Counted from the first letter of the stretch, positions 43,306 through 55,442 are shown. The stretch: DNA of 64,000 nt from Ypsolopha sequella (GCA_934047225.1 OW204001.1:9160201-9224200); one strand, 5' to 3'. Numbers and translations: made by a program. The notes: generated from the sequence alone by a model not told the origin.

Positions 43306-44116
43306 GCAGATGCCAGTACAAGATTAAAAAAAAACTTTTACTATGAAGTCAATTTACAAATCGCCGTTCTATGCATTTTGTTCGAAATGTTATTAATTTA
43401 ACATTTTTTAAGAAAGTTGTGTACCTATAGTATGATCAGCAAATTTTTTTTCACTTTATTTTTTATTTATTAAAATTATTATACTGAAAAACATTACATA
43501 TATGTTTAACAATGTCCTGCAAAACTGTATAAACAGTTTGTCTGCAGGAATGAGTTTAGAGGTTAAGAGGCCCCTGGACGCCTGGATTTTTACAAAGATT
43601 CATAGAAAATGTAAAAACTGATTGTGAAGTCAACAGCTTAATTACTTCATTTCTTTTTCAGTTTTATCTAGCGACATCTAACTACTAAATACAACCCAAA
43701 AAGCAAAATTTGATGAAACACCATCATATTAGCTGTCAGGATATCGTGAACGAGGCAACGTTTTTACGCAAAGTTTAGCAAGTTGTATAATTTTTACCTA
43801 TACTGGAAATAATAAAAGAGAGAAATACAGACGTCGTTCATGTAAAGAAGACTAAGTATATACACTTTTCTATAAATAAACAGTTACCGTTTCATGGAAA
43901 ATAGTTTTTACATGAAACCATTTCACAAATTCGGCGCTATTTGAATAACTCGCCATCTTGCACCTCTTGATGAAAGATGGGTCGGGGTGCGGTGTGGGGG
44001 GAAAGGGAACCACATATATTAGTAAAGATGTCTGCAAAGTATCATTGAGATCAAAGCCATTAGGACGTCACAAACACCAAAATCATTTATATGGCAGCTG
44101 AGCGGGATGGCCCACC

Positions 44117-44385
44117 TTAAGAGCGGTTTCGCAGCCGGATTGTGAAAAACCCGCCTTTATCTAATTAATCGAAACAGAACACTTAAATTCAAAATTCACT
44201 TAATAGTTATTCAACAAAACTTTATAACCCATGTATGTATTGTGTATGCTGCCATCGCAAAGTTTCCATTGGTTCCTGTAAATTATAAATTCGAAAATGT
44301 TTAACTGAAAAAATTTAGAAATTTAAATTTACAGACACCAATGGAAACTTTGCGATGGCAGCATACACAATACATAGATAATAAG
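44117..44385. mobile_element. MITE family E, truncated copy
   Basis: Starts TTAAGAGCGGTTTCGCAGCC, as in the complete copy at 49222-49575. The inner inverted pair (ATTGTGTATGCTGCCATCGC and GCGATGGCAGCATACACAAT) is kept, but the right terminal arm is missing. Confidence 0.7.
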
Positions 44386-44600
44386 GTTAAATAGGTAATA
44401 AGTCAATTTTGGTAAGCAAGTTTTCTTAAATATACCTTTCCATTTACACCCAATATATTCTACTTTTGTATGGAACAGCTAACTTTTTTTCGCGTTTTAT
44501 CTCATAGTTCAACTGCAAAAGTTGTTATAGACGAGATCAGTCACCAGTTTTCGTTCCAAAACCACATAAAAGTCAGCGTTTACAATGTAATGTAGCTTAC

Positions 44601-44740
44601 CTCTCCGAGATAATAATAGTCCAATGGCATCTGGCTCTCAGGGTATATGTTCTCGAGATACCACCGGAAGCTCTTGCACTTGAGTCGTTCCCTCAAAGCC
44701 TTTCGTCCGCTGACGTCACCAACCGGCACGTTCAGGGCTC
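44601..44740 (-). CDS. pgant9: pgant9-like GalNAc-transferase, end of catalytic domain and linker
   Basis: The 140-base exon begins with GA completing the Gly codon of NPG from either alternative exon, then 46 codons: [20 protein letters not shown], then [15 protein letters not shown] and ending DYYYLGE before [36 protein letters not shown] and LGE are family landmarks of the segment joining the GT-A domain to the lectin domain. The entry phase (2 bases needed) fits both 47279-47459 and 55262-55442. Confidence 0.9.
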
Positions 44741-45907
44741 CTGCTCAGATAAGTATTGTTAGAAAACGGTTATAGAATATTGAGTTCAAATTTCTTGTGG
44801 TTCTTTCGAGGGTTCCGAGAGAACCACAAGAACCTTAAAATTGCTCGAAATAACTGGAGTAAGAGTAACTTAATACTCGGCCACACCAAGTTTATTATCT
44901 AAGCGTAATAAAAACTGACACAGTATACTGCGATGTGGCGTTGTCCGGTTATTAGTATAGTAATTTTAAGGTTCCACGCCAATAGTAAAACAGCCGCCTT
45001 AGCAAGATCCTTATTACAAAAACCACAAAACTGAAATTCTGGCTGATTCCTTACGCGTAAAGGCGTGGGCAAGTGATACGCCCTAGGTATGAGGGGTTTA
45101 GGCGGGATTGATATAGCGATCTTTGAAAAAGTTCTTCCAGTAGAGGACGTTGTTGAAAAATCAGAATTTCAGTCCAATGATCTATACTCTTATAATGATA
45201 AATAAATTAAAAATTATAAATCAAATTTTATTGTCAATTTAAAGGAAATAAAATAACAGACACCGAGGGGGTGTTATTGTTAACCAAATCAAGCCTCTTG
45301 TTATTTTTGTTACACACAAATGGGTATGAATGAAAATGCGGCAGTGACATTGTTAATATAATGTAGTTATGGAAAATGATGCGAAATGGGCACATTAATA
45401 TAATTATAAAATTTGATATGGATATCACATGCATGTTGTACAAGTGCTTGCTTATGTCTTTTTACAAACTGAACTTAGATAATAAATTTCATCATTCGTT
45501 GTGATATCATTTGGTTATTCGATTCGAGTCGCTACCCGTGGACCCACTGTCTTCACCCACCAGTGCATTAGGGTTGGAAATGAAATTCTAGAATTTGCCG
45601 ATACATTGTATACACTGTATTGATAGTATCATTCACGTAGTATTTTATTTGTTGCATTTAAAAAGAAAACGACATAAATCTTGACAATATTTATTATTAA
45701 AACCGTATTACTCATACGGTGACTTCAGGTGACAGATCTACTATTTTAGGAACAAATATTATTTATTAGGTCATTGAAAATGCATTTATTAGGTAATTGA
45801 TAAAATCACACTCCTTCTTATTTAAGTTACTTTAAACAGTGGATCTTGTTTGCGTTAATTCTTCTGTGGTAGAGTAAAAGTATGCTCTCAAAAAGTAAAT
45901 GGTGTAA

Positions 45908-46578
45908 ATGTTACTGTAAAAGCCCGAACTGCGGTAAATCTTAGGATTTACCGGTGAATCCTTAGATTTGCCAAGTCTCACCGGTAAAACTCTGAATTGT
46001 TCCATAATAATAATCAATTTCTGACTTTTACCGGTATTCAGTCGGTAAATCTTAGGTTTTACCACAGATACCGGTAAATGTTAGTTTTCAGAGTAAAACA
46101 ACGCAGTTAATAATCAGAAGCTATTAATTCAACATTACTCTCATTATTATTCTTATCAGTCAAGTCTTAAAACATGTTTAACATGCTTTAGAAAAATAAA
46201 ATGCAGAGAACATAACACAAATAAAAATTACTTCTCACTACTTATAACACCTACTTTGGCTAAGTAATCTAAACTGTCTTTTGATAATCATTTCGTGACG
46301 AATCATTATTATTATTATTAACTTCTTCAATCTTGATAAAGTCTTCAGGGCATGAAGGAAATTGGTTTCGTGTATATTATTATATTTTAATCTTTGATTT
46401 CGAACTTTTACCGGTGTCTTTGGTAAAAACCTAGGATTTACCGACTGAATGCCGGTAAAAGTCAGAAATTGATGATTATTATAGATTAATTCGGACTTTT
46501 ACCGGTGAGACTTGGTAAATGTTAGGATTCACCGGTAAATCCTAGGATTTACCACAGTTCGGGCTTTTACAGTAACAT
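45908..46578. mobile_element. Long-TIR element built from ACCGGTAAA repeats
   Basis: The ends ATGTTACTGTAAAAGCCCGA and its reverse complement start terminal inverted repeats of about 180 bases. These contain many copies of ACCGGTAAA/TTTACCGGT with CCTAGGATTTACC. The central ~270 bases are AT-rich and unrelated. No coding frame. Confidence 0.75.
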
Positions 46579-47278
46579 AAACACTTTATATCTTGACAAC
46601 GCTAAATTGCTATGAAGTTGGCAACAGCCATTATCGCCAAAACTTACAAAAAACGTGGGTGTTTGTACATATATTATTTACCGCTACTCGAAATTTTGTA
46701 GGTCAATTTGTTTGTCGTGATTTTTTGTAATGGCATTGCAGCTTGACCTTTTAGGAGACTCATTGAAAACCTTCATAAATACTTCGCCATAATTCGAAAA
46801 TAAACGAAGAAAGCAAAAGATTTCAGCTCTCAGTGACGGTCTAGTAGCATCTACAAGAAATAAATTAAAAGTTTTTTTTTTAGTCATTCTAGTAACTTAT
46901 CAGTAATTGCATAACATGCTATTATATGCATAATTATAACTATTCAATAAAGTTATTATTGTATCCATAATTGTAAAAACATTATATTGCAATACGTCAC
47001 CGAGATATTTTGAGAAATACTCTTAACAAAACAGGTATATGAAGATATAATCAGTTAAAGAATACGCTTCATTGAACACCCCTACACATACATATATTTG
47101 CAAAATGTGACGTCAAATTGACGTTAATCGGTCTAGCCGATTTTGGGTTCTGCCACGGACAGACATGAAAACTTAAGCGGGCCGTTCGCGTTGCAACGAT
47201 TGCACGGACCGTGAATGGCCCGCGATTCCCGTTATCAGAGACATAAGCAAGCACCGACACACTCGTTAAGACAAACAC
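46579..47278. other. Intron, no recognised features
   Basis: No supported exon or element between the long-TIR element and the downstream alternative exon. A short GC-rich inverted pair (GGGCCGTTCGCG, then CACGGACCGTGAATGGCCCGCG) lies near 47178-47225. Confidence 0.35.
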
Positions 47279-47459
47279 CTGGGTTAATATTGTAGTAGAA
47301 GGACTTCCACTCGTCCAGCCACACTTCAGCCAGCCGAGCGTTATTGTGATTGACGACGCGGCCCGTGCCGCCGGGGAACGTGTACGGCGTGGTCTTGCGG
47401 AACACGTGGCCCACGTGCGAGCACGGGGATATCTCGAGCGTGCCGCCGCACATCCACAC
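47279..47459 (-). CDS. pgant9: pgant9-like GalNAc-transferase, mutually exclusive catalytic exon, version 1
   Basis: 181 bases, entering in phase 0 after CTAG and leaving in phase 1 at CAG|GTGTTT. It encodes [20 protein letters not shown], then [11 protein letters not shown] and [20 protein letters not shown]. The His of VGHVF is the metal-coordinating His of the family, and [11 protein letters not shown] is the flexible lid loop over the active site. This version matches the usual GALNT sequence ([10 protein letters not shown]) more closely than version 2. Version 2 at 55262-55442 has the same length and phases, and about 42 of 61 residues agree. Including both or neither would shift the frame. 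Confidence 0.9.
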
Positions 47460-48041
47460 CTAGCCCGGCAACATATACGTACATATATATAGACTTACAC
47501 GGGAGTACTGGGCCAATTTCTGGGGGTCTTGAGCTTTTAGAAGTACATTTGAATATAAAACTGTTGTTTAGATCAAAGTTTTTCACCAATAATTTGTATT
47601 TACAAAACAATCATGCAGGGGCATCATAAAAACCCCCCTTGACTTCTTCTGTTCCGGGCCCCATGCATGTCCAGAGGTAAAATGTAGGTCTTGAATGTAA
47701 TACCTGGTTCATAATAGTTATTAGGGCATATAAAAGAGGGTTTCACTGCACTGATTAGCAATCAACAGTATAACTATAGATTGACGTATTTTCTTGACGC
47801 AATTACATAAAAACAAACGCGGCTAACAGAAGAGTTTAAAAACCAGTATCGTAAGGTGACGTTTTATTACATTCTAGCTCTTTAGCCCGGCGAGGATGAG
47901 AAGGGGTCAATATTACCCTGCTCATTTTCAAAAGTTTGCAGTTTTTTGTCACGTGGTCGTATGTTATTGGTTGTCTCGAAGGCTGTCGCTAATGACGCCC
48001 CTTACCGTCCGCACAACGTTCTTTAGTTGGCCGGCGACTAA

Positions 48042-48573
48042 AAAATTAGCTACATATGAGGCTATCCATAAATTACGTCACACAAATTTCATGATTTTTT
48101 GACCCCCTCTCGTCCTTATCACAGCTGGTCTCGTAGCACATTGTTTAATCGCGCGCGACGCGAGTTAGTTAAATCACAGGTGCGAGGAGCGTGGCATACT
48201 GTTTGATCGCAAAAACATTGTGTCACGCTCCTCGCACTTGTGATTCAACCAAGATGTGTCGCGCGCGATTAAACATGCCACGCCTCCCCCTTGAAAGTGT
48301 GACGTCAAATATTTTGCAGTTTTACATCTAGAGATGATTAAATTAAAACTGCAGTTCCGAAATTAGTTTAATTTCCATTTAAAATATTTTTTAATAAAAT
48401 CAACATCAAATCAAACATTAATAAAAAGATAAAATTTCGCGTTTTAATACTTAGACATAGAATTTGAAATGTGACGTGTCGAAACTTATGACTCCTCCCA
48501 CCCCTTGTCACATAATGTCACACTTCGTCGACCCCTCCCTCCCCTTAACGTGTGATGTAATTTATGGATGGCC
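48042..48573. mobile_element. MITE with 'atccataaattacgtcac' ends and a nested MITE
   Basis: GGCTATCCATAAATTACGTC (then ACAC) at the left is inverted as GTGTGATGTAATTTATGGAT (then GGCCCC) at the right, with pyrimidine runs (CCCCCTC, CCCTCCCTCCCC) near the ends. The family D MITE at 48132-48282 is inserted inside. Confidence 0.65.
48132..48282. mobile_element. MITE family D, copy 2
   Basis: Same organisation as 43155-43305, with TTTAATCGCGCGCGACGC at the left and GCGCGCGATTAAACA at the right, and the inner CGCTCCTCGCACTTGTGATT block. Confidence 0.75.
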
Positions 48574-49221
48574 CCTATGTGCAGACGCAGAAAAAGGTAA
48601 ATATGACCCTATATTATACATGATTTCGTTTAAAACGTCTGCCAAAGTTGATTATGTTGTAGGCATTTAGTAAAACGAATAAAACTGTATGATCTGTACC
48701 CTAAAATGTGTTTTTTTTTTTATGGTAAACCCTAAAATAATATATTGTTAAAATGTTAAAGCATAAACCTACACTGAAAAAAAACAAAAAAACATGTAAC
48801 AATTGAAAATGAAATATAGAGTCATAATGACCCTCTTCATCCTCGGTGTGAGATTCTTCACCACATCCTCGCCGGGTTAAAAGTATTTTTGTGAAAATCG
48901 AGCATAACATTGAACTTTTTCTCGTTAAAGACGTAATAAAAAGTCCTAATATTTGTTATTTGGCTGAAATCATATATATCGATGAGAAAAGTATATAAGC
49001 CTTTGTTACTTTGTATTTTACTTCGCAAATAAACTGCGATACCAACAGATGTTTAAATAACAAATATTTTCTTGTGTCGTACTGAAAATTGCTTTTTATA
49101 TGTCAAATTGACATAGTATTAATGACAATTATTGGCAATAATACTAGAAAACATAGCAAATGGTACGCCAATATCAGGGCCATTTTAAAGATTTCATAAC
49201 ATGATCTGTCCACAATCAATT

Positions 49222-49575
49222 AAGAGCGGTTACGCAGCCGGATTGTAAAAAATTTGCCGTTTTGTAATCAATCGAAACAGAACACTTAAATTCGAAATTA
49301 ACTCAATAGTTACTCAACAAAACCTTATTACGTATATTGTCATCGTAAAGTTTGCATTGGTTGCTGTAAACTTAAATTTCAAAAATTTTGAATGTAAAAA
49401 AATTTGAAAAACTAATTTACAGAAACCAATGGAAACTTTGCGATGCGAACATACACAATATATAGGCAATAAAGTTTTGTTGAATAACTTTTAAGTTAAT
49501 TTTGAATTTAAGTGTTCTGTTTCGATTAATTAGAAAAAGGCAGGTTTATCACAATCCGGCAGCAAAACCGCTCCT
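49222..49575. mobile_element. MITE family E, complete copy
   Basis: AGAGCGGTTACGCAGCCGGA (then TTGTAAAAAA) is inverted at the right as CACAATCCGGCAGCAAAACC (then GCTCC). A second inverted block (TTTGCATTGGTTGCTGTAAA and ACAGAAACCAATGGAAACTT) lies inside. Confidence 0.75.
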
Positions 49576-51030
49576 AATAGTCTTCTGAAAAAGCTAATTT
49601 TCTTTGCAACTGACATAACTTAAAAACATGCATCTTATTTTAACGTATAGGAAGTTGAAAAATACGAACTATTCCTATACATTTCAAGGCGTAACATAAA
49701 CTAAAGTTAGTACAAAACATGATTAAAAACACTTTCAAAACGATACACATATATGGTTAACAAGCATTATATAAAATGTATGTTATTTCAGGTTTTCAGT
49801 TAAGAGTACAGACACAGTATAGATAAGTAACAGTATTACATCTGGGGCAGTGTCCTTGAAACAACGCTCGGTAGACACACGCATTAGGGCTGCCCACATA
49901 AATGCGCGGGAATCGGGTGGCGTGGCGTCTTACACTCTCCGCGTCCGTACTTATGAGGATAGTTTCCGCAAAATCATAATTTATTCTTCCTGGTTTGAAG
50001 AATCTAGCAATATTACATAAAAAAAGAAAACAACGTATTTCTTCCGGGAATATAATACACACTTATATCGAAACAGAATCCTCAGAAGTCATTCCAATAT
50101 TGAGAAATAAAATACCAAAGATGGCTCTAAAAAAAGTTTTCATGCCGAGTTTTTAGCTTATTAGAGCAAAATCCCGCTCATATTATTAATGGATTAAATT
50201 ATGTAAACTTTTAACAGGACAGATATTTCATAGCACCTTTGCCTTTTTTTTAAATAATAAAATTAGTGAAAAGAGTTGTCATTTTGACTTTTTTTCCAGA
50301 ATCCGTCCCTCTCGCACTGCGGGTCTTTCCGCGTGGAGTAACAGGGTGGTATGCAAGTGTAACCTATCCTCTTAACTGCGGTGCACCCCTACTATGAAGT
50401 GTGTACCGATATTTGGAAGTGCGCGTTTCGGCCGTTTTATATGAAGACATAATACTGTTTTATTACTTATCTATACTGTGGTACAGACAATGTTATCTTA
50501 ACAAATAATTATTAGTAAATATTTTTATCTTTATCTACGAAGGTACTATTACAATTTCCAACCACTGTTTAAATATACGTAAAGACTATGTATTAGTAGG
50601 TACTACTAGATAAATATATTCTGTAACCTCTCAACATCTGTCTAAATACAGGTAGAGAAAAAAGTGCTAGCATAACTGGCCGTTATACATACAATTACCC
50701 ACGTACACAGACCACATAAGTAAATATGTAATTATTACGCACGTCATAAAATTTGTACAATGACTAATAATACGATGATACTTATAATATTACACTAAAA
50801 TCATTAAAATGTTTAGTCAGCTGTTAAAATAATACGCCGTACATATAATAAAAACAGATACGCTATTCTATTAGGCCATGACGTTATGCTACGGATACAG
50901 AGCTTTGACTAGGATGGAATTTTACGGAATGAAATAAATACACTCATGGAGATATTTAGATGGACGAAGAATAACATTCGATTGAATTTTTCTATAGGTT
51001 CTGATTTTGCCTTTAATACGAGTATGTAGT
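49576..51030. other. Intron with dispersed repeat fragments
   Basis: No exon. 49845-49960 matches 40210-40330 (ACGCATTAGGGCTGCC, then GCGTC.TACACTCTC), and 50286-50470 combines the 'tccgtccctctcgcactgcgggt' fragment with a block like 40330-40400 and 42180-42260 (TTTTATATGAAGACA). Confidence 0.4.
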
Positions 51031-51034
51031 AACT

Positions 51035-51372
51035 AGCTTTAGCCCGCGGCTTTGCCCGCATTGACTAAGTTTTTGTATAGTCGTGTCGAATCTGTAAATA
51101 TTTTTTATGTATCTTTGGCGGTCTTTGATAACGTATTTAATCCCCTGGTACAGTATGTTTGGCGAGGTTGAAGGCCGAGCCGCGTCTCTGAACGACATTA
51201 TTTCTTGTTCCCATGGGAACTGATTTATGGGATAAAAAGTAGTCTATGTCCTATTCTAGATGTAGAACCACGTTTGTGCAAAGTTTCAGCCCATTCGGTT
51301 CAGTAGTTACGGCGTGAAGAAGTAACAAACATCCATCCACCCAAACTTTCGCATTTATAATATTAGTGGGAT
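51035..51372 (+). repeat. Lepidopteran SINE-like repeat 'cccgcggctttgcccgc'
   Basis: CTAGCTTTAGCCCGCGGCTTT at the start, GGGATAAAAAGTAGTCTATG and TTCGGTTCAGTAGTTACGGC inside, and CTTTCGCATTTATAATATTA at the end form a full unit of a very common lepidopteran retroposon. A 5' fragment of a relative lies at 63165-63290. Confidence 0.65.
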
Positions 51373-51539
51373 TTAACAAAAGTAGTAAATATACAACCGG
51401 GAGCCTTATCGTCTAACTTCAACATCTATCGCTATTGCTTTCAAAGGTTATTATATAAGAAATATAAATGCTTGTCAATCTAGAACTTCAGTTTTAAATT
51501 GCACCAAAACTATTCTCATATAAAACAAAACAAAAAAAT

Positions 51540-51811
51540 ATACAACGTGTAACAGAAAGGTGTAACCATATTTGAAGAGCTTATTCAGTCAATGGTATAG
51601 ATAGAACAACTTTTACTATGGAACAAAACCTGTATCTCGAAAAAAAAATAACTTTTTCATAGAAAAATGCAATGCCGCTCGGCTGAAATGTATGGAAGTG
51701 CAGATTTTTCTTTTGAGATTTCAGGGTTGGCTCCATAGTAAAAGTTGTTCTATACCATTGACTAAATAAGCTCTGCAAATATGGTTACACCTTTCTGTTA
51801 CACGTTGTATA
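51540..51811. mobile_element. Foldback MITE family C, copy 2
   Basis: TACAACGTGTAACAGAAAGG (then TGTAACCATATTTG) is inverted at the right as GGTTACACCTTTCTGTTACA (then CGTTGTA). The interior arms include CTTTTACTATGGA and AAGTTGTTCTATACCATTGA. More complete than 36897-37142. Confidence 0.8.
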
Positions 51812-52149
51812 TATCAGCAACAGCCCTGGCGATATCGTCTCGCGCCGTCGGGCCATTCGTCTACCCACTGAACGCTTTCCTGGCCTCCATGATTTTATCT
51901 TTATACCATACAAAAATAGTAAACGACTTAGTTGAAATCCTGGATGACGCCAGGAATTACATAAAAAGTTGCACTACTTATTCGACACTGGAGAAAAAAA
52001 TTTAAACCTATATGTAGGTAAACGACCGTTTTCAAATCTTTCCATGAGTGTACAGTTTGATTTCCAAAAATATAAAAACAATTTGCTAATTTCATGTTGA
52101 TCTTTTTATTCCTTTTGAATTAAACCTTCCGTATTCGGTACTATTATTT

Positions 52150-52928
52150 ACAGTACTAGGCTTTTGATTTGGCACATGGTATCGTAGCGTCATCTCTGTC
52201 GCACGAAGCACTAAGTCTATTCGGGATATCATGATATCGGTGACATTTCATTCCGCCGCGAAATTTGAGGCATGGGCTCTATTAAAATAGTCTCTATTGC
52301 TTACCATTAAAAATCATGGTAAGGTCCCTAAATTCTGGTGGGCGATTTTTAGCCTCTAATAAGACCCAATTAAACGACACTGGTAAGTCATGATATCCCG
52401 AATAGACTATAACAGTCCGGAGACAGAGAGGACGCTCTACGAAGCCGAAGTTAGCCGATGTGCATAGACAATACAGCGGGTCTACCGCGTAATTCCGATT
52501 TTCATCAACATCAACTTGAGATTGAAATTTGACGTGCGTGCGACGACGCCCGCCTAACATGCCATCTCTTTTGCAATTTCAGAATTACGCCGTAGACCCG
52601 CAGGCCAGAAAGACGTCTAATGTTCAAAATCTTGCGTACAAATAATTCTGTCAACAATCGAAACGGGATACTGCAATCCTATTGGCTCTTCCAATCTTAC
52701 GTATAGCGCCACAAACTTGTCTATCCTGAAGACGAAGACTCTAACGTAATGAATATACTCGTAGCAGCCATCTTGGTTTGGCCTACCGAAATATATAATT
52801 TTGGAGTGGCGAATTGTATCTGCTGGGTCAGTCAGATGTGTTGACAGAAATCGGTCGCCTGTTATGAGGAGTATGTAGGCTGTATTCGTCTATGCCGATG
52901 TGCCATATCAAAAGCCTAGTAGGTACTG
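52150..52928. mobile_element. Inverted-repeat element with a nested MITE
   Basis: CAGTACTAGGCTTTTGATTT (then GGCACAT) at the left is inverted as ATGTGCCATATCAAAAGCCT (then AGTAGGTACTG) at the right. Inside lie TCTATTCGGGATATCATGA with its inverted copy and the family F MITE at 52475-52602. No transposase frame. Confidence 0.6.
52475..52602. mobile_element. MITE family F, copy 1
   Basis: GCGGGTCTACCGCGTAATTC starts the left end, and GAATTACGCCGTAGACCCGC ends the right. The left arm block AACTTGAGATTGAAATTTGA is also present in copy 2 at 59351-59516. Confidence 0.7.
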
Positions 52929-53234
52929 TATATTATTAAGTTTAAAAAAAGTACCTGCAATGCATCTAGTTCGTCAAAGCTCTTGTTGGGTCTACAAAGA
53001 ATTGCTGTGGTCAATAGATGTAAATTAATTTATATATCCAATCACAAACATTGCTTCTGCATAATTAAGAAGCAAGGAAAAAGAAAAAAAAACAAACTCA
53101 TGCAACAACAAGGTACAGAAAAACCATAAAAAAACGAGATTTTAAACTAGAAAATCGATTAAAATGGGACAAGCACGTAATTAAAATATGTATAATCATA
53201 ACAAAGTAATTTTTTTAATATTGTATTTTACGTA

Positions 53235-53542
53235 TACAGAGTGAATTTTTGAGACGGAACAGTAAGGGAAAAGTTTTTTGCGATTTCTGACATTTCTAGT
53301 ACTCAAACCTCAGTCGGTCCAGTAGAGACTTTTGATCCTTATAAGAAACAGGATCGATTGGCATCAAAAAAAGTTTTTGTTTAAAATGACCATTTCTTGC
53401 TGGCTGTACATTTTTTCCAAAATCTGTAAATGCAATTGAGGGTATCTTGAAAATTTATGGATAGTCTCCTAAAGACGTTTTCCTGTAACTATAACGGTTA
53501 AGGTACCTGCCCTTACTGTCCGTCTCAAAAATTCCCTCTGTA
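53235..53542. mobile_element. MITE with ~38-bp inverted ends
   Basis: TACAGAGTGAATTTTTGAGA (then CGGAACAGTAAGGG) is inverted as CCCTTACTGTCCGTCTCAAA (then AATTCCCTCTGTA). TA flanks both sides. About 308 bases. Confidence 0.8.
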
Positions 53543-53564
53543 TATTATATAAAGAAATAAGTAA

Positions 53565-53672
53565 ACAGTTTTAGGCGCTATATTTCGACTCCTCAGTGGG
53601 GTCGTCGTCGTCATTCGCCTGATGGCGACCTCACTGAGGGATCGAAATATCGCGCCTAAAACTATTAATTTA
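53565..53672. mobile_element. Short palindromic element
   Basis: AACAGTTTTAGGCGCTATATTTCGA at the left is inverted as TCGAAATATCGCGCCTAAAACTATT at the right, with CTCAGTGGGGTCG/CGACCTCACTGAG inside. Confidence 0.7.
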
Positions 53673-54207
53673 TTTGTTTATATTGATGTAAAATACAATA
53701 TCCAAAAAATAAAAAGCCCTAAAACGGGAATTAAAAAAAAAAATAACATATTGTCATAACAAAGTTATCTACAATTTTAGTTAAAAATTTACTTATTTAT
53801 CATACATTACTTTTTAATAGATAAAAATTAAATTAATGTAAAATTGCATAACACCGTTCAATTCCTATTAATCAACCGATCCGTAAAGACAACATGTTTA
53901 AAAACGAATGAAACAAAGATATGAAAATGAAAAAGCATGCAAAATGAGTGAAAGATGAATGCAGTCGCAATGGATATTAGATTTCATTAAAAGCCAATCA
54001 TTGTTAGATGTTAATAATAATCAATTTAGACAAAACCTTAATGATTACATATTACTGGTTAGTGTAATCCCAAGCCACAACAAATCTTTATTAAGTTCGG
54101 CTGCTCTCGTTTTAAATAAATCCCCATCATTATTTGCTGTTTTCTCTGGGAAAGCAAACTTTATACTGCATGGTATGTACCGCACCAATTTTTACATCAT
54201 CTAGAGG

Positions 54208-54655
54208 GATGCACAGACTTATTAAGACTAGGGGCCACTCGGGCAAATTATGAACTGATGGCGGGCCGCCAGAAGTATAGGTAATTAAAGACAATAAAGA
54301 TGTATTAAAATTGAAAAAGAATTTATTAATTGGAAGCGTGGCACTGCATAGTGCTTACAATCTTTTTTATATTTGGCCGCGGCGCTTCCTCAAGAAAACG
54401 AATTTAACCGAGATCGGCATGAACATCACCGACCGCTGTTACCGACGCATGCACGGCGCACCGATAAGCGCACTTAAGAGCGCGCGCGCGAGATTCCAAT
54501 TACTTTTCGAACATATTTTTTTTGGTTTTATTCTGGAATAGAATTCAATATTTTTCGAATGTACGAGAGTATTATTTTTGCTGTCGGCGCGGCGGGCCAC
54601 CAGTATTCGACCGGCGGGCCGCATGCGGCCCCGCGGGCCGTGGTCTGTGCATCCA
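54208..54655. mobile_element. hAT-like non-autonomous element
   Basis: GGATGCACAGACTTATTAAG and GTGGTCTGTGCATCC mark inverted ends. GGGCCGCCAGAAG and GGCGGGCCGCATGCGG inside are the GGGCCGC-type subterminal blocks usual for this hAT group. No transposase remains. Confidence 0.5.
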
Positions 54656-54746
54656 TGAAGAGAGACAAAATGTATGAGCTAGATTGACGTCATTATTGAC
54701 GGTATGGTATATGTATAGTAGTCCGTTTGCAATTCCCACTCCAGCT

Positions 54747-54882
54747 AGTCTAGCATAGCAAACCATATCGAGCTCGAAAGCGCGTGATACAGTGCTCTCT
54801 CACACTCTGTTGATTTACCTCGAGAGGGATAGACATGTTGTATCGGGCGGTTAAAGCTCGATATGGTCTGCTATGCTAGACC
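54747..54882. mobile_element. Short foldback MITE
   Basis: TCTAGCATAGCAAACCATAT (then CGAGCT) is inverted as AGCTCGATATGGTCTGCTAT (then GCTAGA), about 136 bases in total. Confidence 0.7.
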
Positions 54883-55261
54883 CCCAAGTGTGCTTACAGA
54901 ATAAACCGGTATTCATACACTGCATTCTTTAAAACATAACAAGCAGATGTATTTTTAAAATACACGCCCTAGAATTAATTTACTTTCACTTGTTAAACAA
55001 TCAATTTCAAAGACAAAAGGGAAAGAGCAAATTATATATGCAAAAGTATATTATATCATACCTAGTGCTCCTTCTGAAAATATTACCTTATATTAGTTCA
55101 CAGAACCGGTTAAAAACCTCATCATTGAATAAAAATTTTGATATTTCAGAGAAATTTCTTTAAAAAACCCTGTTTTTGCAACCAAAGCACAATGCCCACT
55201 TCCGACCCACAATAAACACATCTCCAAAAACGAGAGCAGCCCCAAACTTCAAAATTCGAAC

Positions 55262-55442
55262 CTGGGTTCATGGCGTAATAGAACTCCCCCCACTCGTCCA
55301 TCCACACTTCGGCCACGCGCGCCGCGTTGTGTAGCACGATGTTCTGAACGCCTCCCGGGAAGGAGTAGGGGGACTTGTCCCGGAACACGTGACCCACGTG
55401 CGAGCACGGGATTATCTCCAGTCGGCCGCCGCACTGCCAGAC
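55262..55442 (-). CDS. pgant9: pgant9-like GalNAc-transferase, mutually exclusive catalytic exon, version 2
   Basis: 181 bases with the same entry phase 0 (after GGCTACAAG) and exit phase 1 as version 1. It encodes [20 protein letters not shown], then RDKSPYSFPGG and ARVAEVWMDEWGEFYYAMNP. The metal-binding His is kept. The lid loop changes from RKTTPYT to RDKSPYS, and the following VVNHNN becomes IVLHNA. The donor is weak (CAG|GTTCGA), which may make its use conditional. Both ends read through without a stop. Substrate preference could differ between the isoforms (inference). Confidence 0.85.

Noticed and set aside
52294..52560. 88-codon minus-strand frame
   Set aside because: Runs through two nested inverted-repeat elements; no domain.
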